Source: an uncultured Lachnospiraceae bacterium (GTDB taxonomy: Bacteria > Bacillota > Clostridia > Lachnospirales > Lachnospiraceae). Taken from it: a stretch of 59,232 bases of DNA. Within the stretch, counting starts at the first letter, position 1. The number at the start of each line of letters is the position of its first letter. A program made the position numbers and the translations under genes. The notes beneath the pieces were generated by a model. It was not told where the DNA came from and searched no databases. It was given only the letters and a program-made list of their open reading frames with translations. This document shows positions 34,618 to 43,234 of this stretch, one piece after another. Location: NCBI GenBank assembly GCA_949738465.1, contig CATJBQ010000070.1:1-59232 (forward strand). Direction: 5' to 3'.

Positions 34618-34646
34618 TTGTGTTTCTTACAACACTATGTTAAAAT
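34618..34646 (+). promoter_or_regulatory. Promoter of the holin-like toxin mRNA
   Basis: TTGTGT (34618-34623), 17 bases, TAAAAT (34641-34646). The leader then contains an AGGGT-GGGCTG-ACCCT hairpin before the ribosome site. Confidence 0.55.
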
Positions 34647-34712
34647 CATCTGTAAGGACAACCGTGTTGCAGGGTGGGCTGACCCTCTATTTTCTGAATG
34701 GAGGTGATGCCT

Positions 34713-34802
34713 ATGAAAAATCTTTTTGATTTTGAGGATCTTATGGCCTTTGGCCTTTTCCTTTTGGCACTGCTTACATTCGTTTTTATGTTTTGTAAGT
34801 AA
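34713..34802 (+). CDS. Small hydrophobic type I toxin (putative holin-like)
   Basis: 29 residues: a short N-terminal segment with acidic residues (MKNLFDFEDLMAF) and one membrane helix (GLFLLALLTFVFMF) ending CK. This is the layout of TxpA/BsrG/putative holin-like type I toxins of Firmicutes. ATG 34713 lies five bases after GGAGGTGA; an in-frame ATG at 34707 overlaps that site. The convergent RNA on the opposite strand at its 3' end (34813-34895) fits a type I antitoxin. A hairpin CCCAC-CTT-GTGGG with a T-rich tail (34871-34900) could end its mRNA. Confidence 0.7.
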   Translation: MKNLFDFEDLMAFGLFLLALLTFVFMFCK

Positions 34803-34812
34803 GGCTACATAG

Positions 34813-34895
34813 AAAAACCACCCCTAAACTTTGACCGGTAGCGGGGTGGAATTTCCTAATCCGTGGTCAACCCACCTTGTGGGCGGTTGTTCCTT
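34813..34895 (-). ncRNA. Antisense RNA antitoxin to the holin-like toxin
   Basis: A consensus promoter (34930-34902) would start RNA near 34895. About 80 bases later there is a textbook terminator on the minus strand: CCACCCC (from 34849) pairing with GGGGTGG, then TTTTT (34817-34813). A second hairpin (CCCAC/GTGGG) is at its 5' end. The RNA would overlap the toxin mRNA's 3' untranslated region, ending ten bases from the toxin stop. Confidence 0.68.
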
Positions 34896-34901
34896 TTATT
34901 T

Positions 34902-34930
34902 ACTATAACATGATTCCGCCTATTTTTCAA
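34902..34930 (-). promoter_or_regulatory. Promoter of the antisense RNA
   Basis: Minus strand TTGAAA (34930-34925), 17 bases, TATAGT (34907-34902), near consensus. Confidence 0.7.
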
Positions 34931-34980
34931 GAAAAATTTTTTTATCCATTTAAAAATAAAATCTTTCCACCCACTCTCCC

Positions 34981-35757
34981 CTATTTCCCCAGATACTTCC
35001 TCCGAAACACCTCGCTTAAGGCAAACAGATACACCTCGCACCGCATAATCTCACTCATCACCGAGGTGGAGCCGCCGGCGCTGCACAGATGGAGATCCAC
35101 ATAGCTGTCATACCGGGAATTGGAGGAAGAAAACATTACAATCTGCGCGCTCCGCTCCTTCAATGTCTGGAAGATCCTGCTCATGTCCTGGGCTTCTGCG
35201 TGTTCGATGGTTACACAGAATACCAGACCGTCTTCGCCCATCTTCTCCGCATCCGAGAGCATGTCCGGCAGCAGGCAGTAAGCGCCCGTCTCCTTCCCGG
35301 CCATCGCCAGATTCTGCTGGAAGGCGGAAATCGCGCCGTTGTGGAACGGAAAATAAAAACCAATCCGGTTCTTTTCTGCCACCAGCTTCGCCATACTGCG
35401 CAATGCTTCCTCCGACAAATCCTCCTTCAGAAGCTTTTGCATATACTTGAGCTGGCCAGTAAAAACCTCCTCGATCCGGTCCTGCCGGTTCTCAAAGGGC
35501 AGCAGCCGGTTAAAATAAGAATAATGGCTCACCGACTGCTTCAGGGCATGGCGGAATTCCGAATAACTGCCGTACCCCATCTTCTGGATCATACGCCAGA
35601 CGGTTGTCCGGGAGGAAGCCGTCAGCTCCGCCACATCGTAGATGGTAGCGTCCGCTACCTCCTCAAGATGGTTCAGAATCCCTCCGGCCACCTCCCGGTA
35701 GGTGCTGTCCATGGGCAGATGATTGTATAATTCCACTAAATTCTGCAAAACATTCAC
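34981..35757 (-). CDS. RpiR-family regulator (HTH plus SIS domain)
   Basis: 258 residues. N-terminal HTH_6 (IYDVAELTASSRTTVWRMIQKMGYGSYSEFR, residues about 38-70) and a C-terminal SIS sugar-phosphate-binding domain (IGFYFPFHNGAISAFQQNLAM; VFCVTIEHAEAQD; IVMFSSSNSRY). These regulators respond to phosphorylated sugars. The start is GTG 35757, seven bases after AAGGAG. It lies just upstream of the toxin locus and, on the same strand, of the glycoside operon. The palindrome at 34382 is the likely target. Confidence 0.88.
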   Translation of the reverse strand: MNVLQNLVELYNHLPMDSTYREVAGGILNHLEEVADATIYDVAELTASSRTTVWRMIQKMGYGSYSEFRHALKQSVSHYSYFNRLLPFENRQDRIEEVFTGQLKYMQKLLKEDLSEEALRSMAKLVAEKNRIGFYFPFHNGAISAFQQNLAMAGKETGAYCLLPDMLSDAEKMGEDGLVFCVTIEHAEAQDMSRIFQTLKERSAQIVMFSSSNSRYDSYVDLHLCSAGGSTSVMSEIMRCEVYLFALSEVFRRKYLGK

Positions 35758-35849
35758 TGAATTTCTCCTTCCGTTCTTCTCCGGATCTGATCAATCTCCG
35801 GCTCCATCAACTCTAACAATACCTGACACATATATCATCTTCTCCCTTG

Positions 35850-35878
35850 ATTATACTCTTTTTTTTACCGTTCCTCAA
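35850..35878 (-). promoter_or_regulatory. Promoter of the RpiR regulator
   Basis: Minus strand TTGAGG (35878-35873), 17 bases, TATAAT (35855-35850). Confidence 0.6.
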
Positions 35879-35927
35879 CAGCTTCTTATCAGAAAATAGC
35901 CAAAACTATTCCTATCAAAAGCCCTGA

Positions 35928-35956
35928 TTGACTATTTCAGCAAAACCGTTTAAAAT
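35928..35956 (+). promoter_or_regulatory. Promoter of the AraC-GH39 fusion pair
   Basis: TTGACT (35928-35933), 17 bases, TAAAAT (35951-35956), about 49 bases before the start codon. Confidence 0.6.
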
Positions 35957-36004
35957 CTATTGTATAAGCAGACGCCCTGAAAAAGAGGGCTTTACGGAGG
36001 CAAT

Positions 36005-38434
36005 ATGATACACATAATTACCGACATCCCAATCATTCATTACGAAATGTACTATTTCAGCGGCCAGCAGACGCTGGTCCATGAAACCACGCGCTTCCTG
36101 TGCCTTTTAAGCGGCAGCCTGTCCGTTTCCCTGCCCCAGGAAAGCCTGTGCCTGACCGGCGGCGACCTGCTGTATCTGCCGGAGGAGACCCAGTACCGGC
36201 TGATCGCCTCCGACTCCGCCCTGCTTCTTTATGTGTGCTTTCATCCCTATTTTATGCAGAATGCCCTGGGACGCAGCCGCCTTTTGATCCAGCCCTTCTA
36301 TTCCGACGCCCGGCCGGAGCAGAAAGCAGCCCTGGGCACAAGAATTGCCGGTCTGATTACCCGGTGCCTCAACCAGGATATAGACAATTCCTGTAGCATT
36401 TACGCCGAATCCTACGAGCTTCTGGACTATCTGACCCGCCACTGCATGATGCCGCCAGGATCCCCGGGGCAGGTTTTTGATAAAACGGCAGGGAAGCTCC
36501 AGAAGCTGGAGGAATTCCTGGGCAGTCACTATATGGAAGCCCTCTCCCTGAACGACGCGGCCAGGGCCTTAGGCTACACCCCCCAGTACCTGTCCAGCTT
36601 TGTAAAAAAACATCTTTCCCTGACCTTCCAGGATTACCTGAACCAGTTCCGTCTGGACACAGCCCGGGTACTTCTTCGCTATTCCAGGGAGCCTTTGCAT
36701 AAAATCGCTCTGCTGTGCGGCTTTCCCAACCAGGGGTCCTTTCTGCACAGCTTTGAGAAAGAAGCCCATCAGACGGCGGAGGATTTCCGCCGCGGCGTAC
36801 AGGGATTCGCACAGCGCTACAGTGCGCCCTCGGGGATCCTCATCACTAACGCCTCCCTGGTGCTGGATTATATTTTCAATTACCTGAATTATACGGCAGC
36901 CCCCACCGCGCTGCACAAGGCGGCAGCCGCGGAGCAGGAGGAGATCTCCGTATCCCCCTCCCTGCCCATAAAACCCATCTGGCGGTTCCTGATCAACCTG
37001 GGCAGCGCCGGGGATTACGAAAAACCCTCCTTCCGCAACCAGTTGGTCTACATCCAGTCGTCCCTGCATTTTACCTACGGGCGCTGCACCGAGATCTTCG
37101 CCCTGGCCAGAGTTTACCTGCTGGACGGGAAAAAGACCTACGACTTTTCCCGTCTGTTCCGGCTCATTGATTTTATGCGCAGCATCGGTCTGAAGCCCTT
37201 TTTCGACATCGACAACAAGCCCTTCGGCCTCTACAAAGCGCCGGACCAGAACCCTGCGGATTACCGGGACTACCTCTCCACCGAGAAGTATGACGCTTTT
37301 CTCTATGACATTCTTCCGGCGTTTATCAAGTCCTGCATCACCCGCTACGGCTTTGACGAATTCTATACCTGGAAGTTCGAGCTCTGGCGGCGTTACAATG
37401 TGAATATGACCTCCTTAGAGCCGCCAGAGGTATTTCTAAGACGGTTTCAGAAAACGGCAGGCATTATGAAAGCCCTGGCGCCGGAGGTCTGCCTGGGTGG
37501 ACCCGGGTTTAACGGATTTTTATCCTCCAACCGGCTGCGGGAGCTGCTTAGGCCCCTCTCCGGAGCCGCTTACCCGCCGGATTTTATTTCCGCTTACTAT
37601 TTTCCATACTCCCTCCTTCCCGGGGACAACGCGGACCGGCCCAGCGGTTACGGCGCCTCCGCTGCCGTTTCCACCATGGAAGGAAAGCTTCAGGAATGGA
37701 AGGGCATCCTGGAGGAGGTGGGTTTTTCCAAAACGCCCTTTTACCTGACGGAATACAGCGCCCATATCAGCCTGGAAAATTATGTCAACGATTCCACCTA
37801 TCCGGCCACCTACATCTTCCATCAGGCGGTCCAGAACCAGGACGTTGTGGACGGCCTGGGCTTCTGGCTGGCCACGGACCTGTCCTTGGAATACGGCAAC
37901 CCCAACTCCCCCCTTTTCGGCGGGAACGGCATGCTGACCAAGAACGGGATCCCAAAGCCCGCCTTCCATGCCCACGATTTTCTGAACCTGCTGGGCGGAC
38001 GGCTTTTAAAGTGCGGAAAGCACTACATTGCCACTGCCTCCGGGGAAAACCGGATCCAGGTGCTGGCCTATCACTGCGGCACCTTAAAGCAGAGCTTTGC
38101 GGTCTCCCCCTTGAACCAGGAGCTTTTACACTATCCCTACTCCGCCTTTGAGGATACCAAGCCCCTGAAGCTGGCGCTGACCCTTCGGGAGATTTCCCCC
38201 GGCCACTACCGGATCCGGGAATTTTCTCTGGACTTAAACCACGGAAATGTCCTCCACACCTGGGGAGAGCTGAACCACACCTTAAGCATCGCCCCCGACG
38301 AGGTCCAGTACCTGAGGTTCAAAAGCGTCCCCTTCCTGCAGATCCACACGGAGGAGCTTGCGGATTCCTTCGTACTGCAGACCACCCTGAATATCAACGA
38401 AGCCAAGCTGTATCTCTTGGAACCAAACTGTTAG
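36005..38434 (+). CDS. AraC regulator fused to a GH39-like domain (copy 1)
   Basis: 809 residues: N-terminal cupin (to about 150), AraC double HTH (about 170-265, SLNDAARALGYTPQYLSSFV), then a beta-xylosidase-like GH39 barrel and C-terminal beta domain (about 320-800). In active GH39 enzymes the acid/base lies in FEVWNEP; here the segment is FELWRRY (about 458-464), so the acid/base Glu is absent. The nucleophile-like TE (YLTEY, Glu about 583) is kept. A binding sensor rather than a hydrolase is most likely. No signal peptide. ATG 36005 follows GGAGG. Twelve bases separate it from a second fusion of the same type. Confidence 0.85.
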   Translation: MIHIITDIPIIHYEMYYFSGQQTLVHETTRFLCLLSGSLSVSLPQESLCLTGGDLLYLPEETQYRLIASDSALLLYVCFHPYFMQNALGRSRLLIQPFYSDARPEQKAALGTRIAGLITRCLNQDIDNSCSIYAESYELLDYLTRHCMMPPGSPGQVFDKTAGKLQKLEEFLGSHYMEALSLNDAARALGYTPQYLSSFVKKHLSLTFQDYLNQFRLDTARVLLRYSREPLHKIALLCGFPNQGSFLHSFEKEAHQTAEDFRRGVQGFAQRYSAPSGILITNASLVLDYIFNYLNYTAAPTALHKAAAAEQEEISVSPSLPIKPIWRFLINLGSAGDYEKPSFRNQLVYIQSSLHFTYGRCTEIFALARVYLLDGKKTYDFSRLFRLIDFMRSIGLKPFFDIDNKPFGLYKAPDQNPADYRDYLSTEKYDAFLYDILPAFIKSCITRYGFDEFYTWKFELWRRYNVNMTSLEPPEVFLRRFQKTAGIMKALAPEVCLGGPGFNGFLSSNRLRELLRPLSGAAYPPDFISAYYFPYSLLPGDNADRPSGYGASAAVSTMEGKLQEWKGILEEVGFSKTPFYLTEYSAHISLENYVNDSTYPATYIFHQAVQNQDVVDGLGFWLATDLSLEYGNPNSPLFGGNGMLTKNGIPKPAFHAHDFLNLLGGRLLKCGKHYIATASGENRIQVLAYHCGTLKQSFAVSPLNQELLHYPYSAFEDTKPLKLALTLREISPGHYRIREFSLDLNHGNVLHTWGELNHTLSIAPDEVQYLRFKSVPFLQIHTEELADSFVLQTTLNINEAKLYLLEPNC

Positions 38435-38446
38435 GAGGCTCTTGTC

Positions 38447-40852
38447 ATGTACATAAACCAGCACCTATCTCTGGATTTTGGCGCAAAAATCAACCGCATC
38501 CTGGGAGACAATCATTTCACCACGGATGCCTGGCAGCTCCTATCCCCCCAGAAAGGCTCTGTCCTGATCCGCTACGAAGCCTCGGACCGGTCCTTTCTGC
38601 TGCAGACAGGGGATGTTCTGCTCATAGAGCCCGATCTAAGCTACATAAGCTCTGCTTCCGCGCCCTGTACGCTGTTGGGCATCCGGATCGGATCCGATTT
38701 TCTCTCCGGACTTCTGGAGCCGGGAGAGCATTTTGTCTGCTGCTCCGTGGAAGGACCCCACCGGGGCTACCAGCAGCTTCACCAGCTTATGATCCGCATC
38801 TGCTCCGTCTTCTACACGGAAAACAACCATTATGCCCTGCTGGCGTTGATTTTCGAGCTGGCAGATATGCTGAAGAAGCAGTTTGTTGAAACGAACTCCC
38901 AGGAGGCCAGCCCTTCCGAGCAGTTGATTGCGAAGCGCATCACTGCCATCCGCCAGTATCTTAACACCAGCTATCATATGCCCATTTCCCTGGGGATGCT
39001 GGCAGACCGGATGTTTTTAAGCCCCCAGTATCTGTCCAAGTTCATCAAAAAGCATCTGGGCTGTACCTTCAGCCACTATCTGACCCAGATCCGCCTGGAG
39101 AATGCCCATGCCCAGCTTGTACACACGGAGGATTCCATCACAGCCATCGCCTTAAACAACGGCTTCCCCAATATCGCCGCCTTTCATCGGGCCTTCCGGG
39201 AAGCCTATGGCGCCTCCCCGGGAAGCTACCGGGCCAGCCGCCGGGAAGCCGCGCCGGAGCCTGACTTAACGGAGCCTTCCACAATACCGGAGCTTACGGT
39301 TTTAGAGCCTCCGGCTCTTTCCATCCACACCTCGGCTCTGGACGGGAAGCCCTACAAAAAGCCCTGGTGCGACACCATCAACATCGGCTCCCTGGAGGAG
39401 GCCTTAAAAATCTCCTTCCACGATAATTTTCTGGAATACCAGAACTGCATTCCGGTAAAATACGTGCGCTTTACGGATCTGTTTTCCGAGAAGATCGTCT
39501 ATCTGGACCAGGAAACCGGGGAATTTAATTTCACTACGCTGGACGAGGTTCTGGAATTCTTTTACCAGGCCCATGTGGTTCCCTTTGTGGAGCTGGCCAG
39601 CAAGCCGCGGAAAAACCATCCTCTTGCCAGTCCCGCTTATTGGGACAGCATTTTCCAGCCGGAAAAAACAGGTGAATATTATGGCCGCCTTCTGGAGGAG
39701 CTTCTTACCCACTGCATCCGGCGTTTTGGCCGCGGCTACATGTCCCAGTGGCGCTTTGAATTCTGGCTGCGGCATGAAGGCAACCTGGTTTACCCCCAGT
39801 CCTTCGAGAAATATTTCCGGCAGTACCAGAACTACTACCGTCTGATCAAGAGAATTCTGCCGGATTGCGCAGTGGGCGGCCCCGGCTTTAATATGTGCGC
39901 CAGCATGCAGCGGTTTACGGATCTGATCCGGGAAGCGGCCCGGCGGGAGATTTCCTTCGACTTTATCTCCCTCTACGGTTTTGGCTATGAAACCCAGGAT
40001 TTTATGGTGAACGACTTAAAGGACAGCCAGGGGATCCTTTCCCCCGGAAGCACCCATATCCACGACACCTATGTAAAATATCAGAATTTTTTAAAGACCA
40101 CCGCCTTCCGGGACCGGCCCGTCTACCTTACCGAATTCGGTTCCATGGTGGCCCTGGAAAATTTCGTGGTGGACAGTGTGTTCCAGGCCTGCTTTTTGTG
40201 CCACAACATGCTGTCGCTGATCGGTAGCTGCAGCAATGTGGCATACCTAAGCTTCTGGGACAACAGTGCGGACATCACCATCCCCAGCAGCCTTTATTAT
40301 CCCGGCGCCAGCCTGGTCAGCGAGGCCGGCGTCCCAAAGCCCGCCCTTCACGGCTATGCCTTCCTGACCCGGCTGGGCCGGAAGCTGATCTCCATGGGGG
40401 ACGCCTACATCCTGACCTGCAACTCCCGCAACCAGTTCCAGGTGCTGTTTTACCACTACACCCATTTTGGCGACGCCTTCTGCACCAACTCCTGGGACGC
40501 CGTCCCCCTGGAACGCACCTACGATATTTTCCGCACGGAGGAGCCCTTAACCGTCCATTTTTCCTGCACGGATTTTCCGGCCGGACGGTACAAGGTGGTA
40601 CGCTATTCTCTGAACCGCAGCTACGGCAGCGTCCTGGACAAGCACCTTCGGACCCTGGAAAGCAACCCCACCACAGCCCAGGAGCTTCTCCATACCATGC
40701 TGAATCTGAAAGAGGATGAAAGCCGCTACTTTAAGCAGACCTCCATCCCCAGACAGGATATTTACTATATTACCAGCACCGAGACGCTGACCATTGATCT
40801 GACCCTGGAGCCCCACGAACTGGCGTTCTTTGAATTTTCCCGGGTGTTCTGA
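38447..40852 (+). CDS. AraC regulator fused to a GH39-like domain (copy 2)
   Basis: 801 residues with the same order: cupin-like N-terminus, AraC HTH (about 175-265, SLGMLADRMFLSPQYLSKFI), GH39-like region. The acid/base position is again lost (FEFWLRH, about 437-443, in place of FEVWNEP) while TE (YLTEFG, Glu about 563) stays. The pair is a tandem duplication with strong divergence. ATG 38447 follows TTAGGAGG. It converges with the carboxylesterase, two bases between stops. Probably binds a xyloside-like or other oligosaccharide and controls nearby genes. Confidence 0.85.
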   Translation: MYINQHLSLDFGAKINRILGDNHFTTDAWQLLSPQKGSVLIRYEASDRSFLLQTGDVLLIEPDLSYISSASAPCTLLGIRIGSDFLSGLLEPGEHFVCCSVEGPHRGYQQLHQLMIRICSVFYTENNHYALLALIFELADMLKKQFVETNSQEASPSEQLIAKRITAIRQYLNTSYHMPISLGMLADRMFLSPQYLSKFIKKHLGCTFSHYLTQIRLENAHAQLVHTEDSITAIALNNGFPNIAAFHRAFREAYGASPGSYRASRREAAPEPDLTEPSTIPELTVLEPPALSIHTSALDGKPYKKPWCDTINIGSLEEALKISFHDNFLEYQNCIPVKYVRFTDLFSEKIVYLDQETGEFNFTTLDEVLEFFYQAHVVPFVELASKPRKNHPLASPAYWDSIFQPEKTGEYYGRLLEELLTHCIRRFGRGYMSQWRFEFWLRHEGNLVYPQSFEKYFRQYQNYYRLIKRILPDCAVGGPGFNMCASMQRFTDLIREAARREISFDFISLYGFGYETQDFMVNDLKDSQGILSPGSTHIHDTYVKYQNFLKTTAFRDRPVYLTEFGSMVALENFVVDSVFQACFLCHNMLSLIGSCSNVAYLSFWDNSADITIPSSLYYPGASLVSEAGVPKPALHGYAFLTRLGRKLISMGDAYILTCNSRNQFQVLFYHYTHFGDAFCTNSWDAVPLERTYDIFRTEEPLTVHFSCTDFPAGRYKVVRYSLNRSYGSVLDKHLRTLESNPTTAQELLHTMLNLKEDESRYFKQTSIPRQDIYYITSTETLTIDLTLEPHELAFFEFSRVF

Positions 40853-40854
40853 GA

Positions 40855-42183
40855 CTAGCCGAACACCTTCACAAAGGGATCTTTCTTCGTGCAGGGCTTC
40901 CAGCCCTCCAGACCCGCCCCGTCGGGAGAACCGGTTTTCATAAAATTCGTCCATCTGCAGACCATCTGTTCACTGAGCTCATAATCCCGCTGCTCCATGG
41001 GCCGCCAGCTCCGTCCAAGGGTTCCGAAGGTGTACCACAGCTCCGCGGAATGGAAGGCGCCCCATTGGTCTCCGGGAAGCCTGCGGGAAAAGTGGTAGGC
41101 GTAGGCCGGCGGATTTTCCACGGCCTCCTGGCGGATGCACCAGGACCTGCACTCCTTTAAAAGATCCCCCGGATCCCCTGCCGCCAGTTCCTCCGGCTTT
41201 GTTCCCAGGTCGTCGGTGACGCATCCGGCCATATAGGGGATCTTATGCATCGTTCCCTTCCGGTACACGTCGTCTACGGTATCCGTCAGCACATAGCCGT
41301 CCACATTGGGCACCACCACGATGCCCTTCCCCATCTCCCAGGTCTTTGCATCCAGCTTCGCCTTGCCCTCCATGATCTGTTCCACGGTCAGGCTCCGAAG
41401 CTCCTTTACGCTTGTTGCGCCCACGGATTCCGCAAACATCTGGCCGATCTTTTCCTCCTCCGCCAGGGTGGGCGTATAGGCAAAGCCCAGCTCGCAGTTG
41501 AGGCCGCTCTGGAGAATGGCCTTGGCGATCTTCCCCTTTGTCAACGGGCTTGACACCAGCACCTGGGTGCTCATGCTGCCTGCCGACTGGCCGAATACCG
41601 TAATGTTTTCCGGGTCCCCGCCAAAAGCGGCAATGTTCTCATAGACCCAGTTTAACGCAGCGATCTGATCCAGGATCCCGTAGTTTCCGGAGATCCCCCT
41701 CTCATTCTCGCCGTCCAGCCAGGGATGGGCCAGGAAGCCCAAAATGCCCACCCGGTAGTTGATAGAGACCAGGATCACTCCCTTTTTGCAGTAAGATTCC
41801 CCGTCAAATTCCATCTCGCTGCCATAGCCGCCTCCAAAACCGCCGCCATGGATCCAGAAAGCCACCGGCAGCTTCTCCTCTGCCCCCTCCGGCGCCCAGA
41901 TATTCAGATACAGGCAGTCTTCGCTCATGGGCGGAAGAAACGCCGGGTCGCTGTAAAATTCCTTCCGGAACCTTCCCATGATGGGATGCCCCTCCTCGGG
42001 AAGGCTCTGGGGAGCAATGTTTCCAAAGGTATCCGCCCGAAAGACCCCCTCAAAGCATTCCGGCTCCTGTGGCGCCCGAAAGCGCAGCTCTCCCACCGGC
42101 GGCTTGGCATAGGGGATTCCCTTGTATACCGTATACCCGTCCATCCGGACGCCTTCCACCGGACCGTATTTTGTCTGAACCAT
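40855..42183 (-). CDS. Type B carboxylesterase
   Basis: 442 residues, alpha/beta-hydrolase fold. Oxyanion loop HGGGF (112-116), nucleophile Ser200 in GQSAG, SEDCLYLNIW near residue 87 and the catalytic His probably in GAFHSAELWY near the C-terminus. Shorter than many family members (about 500) in the C-terminal region. No signal peptide, so cytoplasmic. ATG 42183 follows AGGAGG. A GC-rich hairpin lies in its leader between it and the FMN-reductase-like gene. It may remove acyl groups from imported glycosides; inference. Confidence 0.9.
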   Translation of the reverse strand: MVQTKYGPVEGVRMDGYTVYKGIPYAKPPVGELRFRAPQEPECFEGVFRADTFGNIAPQSLPEEGHPIMGRFRKEFYSDPAFLPPMSEDCLYLNIWAPEGAEEKLPVAFWIHGGGFGGGYGSEMEFDGESYCKKGVILVSINYRVGILGFLAHPWLDGENERGISGNYGILDQIAALNWVYENIAAFGGDPENITVFGQSAGSMSTQVLVSSPLTKGKIAKAILQSGLNCELGFAYTPTLAEEEKIGQMFAESVGATSVKELRSLTVEQIMEGKAKLDAKTWEMGKGIVVVPNVDGYVLTDTVDDVYRKGTMHKIPYMAGCVTDDLGTKPEELAAGDPGDLLKECRSWCIRQEAVENPPAYAYHFSRRLPGDQWGAFHSAELWYTFGTLGRSWRPMEQRDYELSEQMVCRWTNFMKTGSPDGAGLEGWKPCTKKDPFVKVFG

Positions 42184-42206
42184 ACAAAAAACCTCCTTTT
42201 AAAATA

Positions 42207-42236
42207 CCGCCGGGCAGTGTCTGTTCTGCCCGGCGG
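42207..42236 (-). terminator. 11-bp GC-rich hairpin before the esterase
   Basis: CCGCCGGGCAG / CTGCCCGGCGG with an 8-base loop, then TATTTTAAAAGGAGG on the minus strand. Works as a terminator for the reductase gene or an attenuator of the esterase. Confidence 0.6.
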
Positions 42237-42249
42237 CCGTGTCTGCCTT

Positions 42250-43200
42250 TTAATATGTATCCTTAAAGTTCTTGAAGGGCTCCATCAGTTTGGGCAGCGT
42301 CTCCTTGTTGGCCTCCAGCTTGGGGATGATTACCTTCATCATATCGCGGATCTCATAATGATGCTCCCAAAGGCCGTCCATCTTGCCCCTGGCCCGCTTC
42401 TGCTCTGCCTCGGAAAATTCCACATGGACCTTCTCTCCGTCCACCTTTAAGGTCCCGCGGATGCCGCACAGGGGGCACTCCACATTGACGGTATCGAACA
42501 GGGTGATCAGGTTATTGTGGCAGACCGGACATACGCCCTGCTCGCCGTAGAACTCGATCTCCTCCCGCTCCTTGCCCTGGCAGGCCACCATATGCTTCCC
42601 AAGACCGGCAATCTTCTCCATAAAGGGCGGATCCAGTACCGGGTTGGTGCGGTGTCCCATATCGTAAGCGTCGATCTGCCCCACCGGGATCATGCAGGTG
42701 GAGATTCCGAAAATGCCCATATTTACCAGGCCCAAGGATACCCAGTTCTGGGTGTGGGCGCCACCTACGGAAATGTAAGCTACGTACTGCTTCTTGAACA
42801 CACGTTCGTCCAGAAGTTCTTCTGCCCCTTCCTTCACACGCTTCTCCTGCTCTGCCGTAGCGGAAGCACGGTCATGGGCCGCGCCGAAACGGTCGATGAA
42901 GCACTTCATCTGCCCGGAGGGAGCCAGCGCGTACACCGGAGCTGCGGTGATGATGCCGTCTGCCTCCAGCACCTCATGCTCCAGCGCCAGATAGTCGTCC
43001 TTCACCACGCACTTGATCTGGCCGCCCGCATCCCTGGACCGGGAGCAGGCCCCGCATCCGGTACACTGGCGGATGGTCATGCCCATGGTGTTGATAAACT
43101 TCACTTCCGCGCCTGCCTCCTTGGCGGCCATCAGCGCCTGCTTTACGACGATGTCGCAGTTGTGCATATTCCTTCCCCAGGAAATTCCTAAAATCTTCAT
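42250..43200 (-). CDS. Flavodoxin-fold NADPH-dependent FMN reductase-like protein with Cys clusters
   Basis: 316 residues. N-terminal flavodoxin-like fold (MKILGISWGRNMHNCDIVV), a CTGCGACSRSR cluster (near residue 47) and APVYALAPSGQMKCFIDRF (flavin-site loop). The C-terminal third has CPVCHN (about 225) and CPLCG (about 245), a rubredoxin-like metal-knuckle pattern, then a helical tail. Family enzymes reduce flavins, quinones or metals, but this combination of Cys clusters suggests electron transfer to a partner. ATG 43200 follows GAGGAGAAACGAT. A truncated paralogue survives at 48122. Confidence 0.8.
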   Translation of the reverse strand: MKILGISWGRNMHNCDIVVKQALMAAKEAGAEVKFINTMGMTIRQCTGCGACSRSRDAGGQIKCVVKDDYLALEHEVLEADGIITAAPVYALAPSGQMKCFIDRFGAAHDRASATAEQEKRVKEGAEELLDERVFKKQYVAYISVGGAHTQNWVSLGLVNMGIFGISTCMIPVGQIDAYDMGHRTNPVLDPPFMEKIAGLGKHMVACQGKEREEIEFYGEQGVCPVCHNNLITLFDTVNVECPLCGIRGTLKVDGEKVHVEFSEAEQKRARGKMDGLWEHHYEIRDMMKVIIPKLEANKETLPKLMEPFKNFKDTY

Positions 43201-43234
43201 ATCGTTTCTCCTCTCTTTGTTGTGAATACGTCTT

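Noticed and set aside
36005-40852. Active beta-xylosidases
   Set aside because: The acid/base Glu is replaced in both copies and neither has a signal peptide; AraC HTH domains point to regulation.
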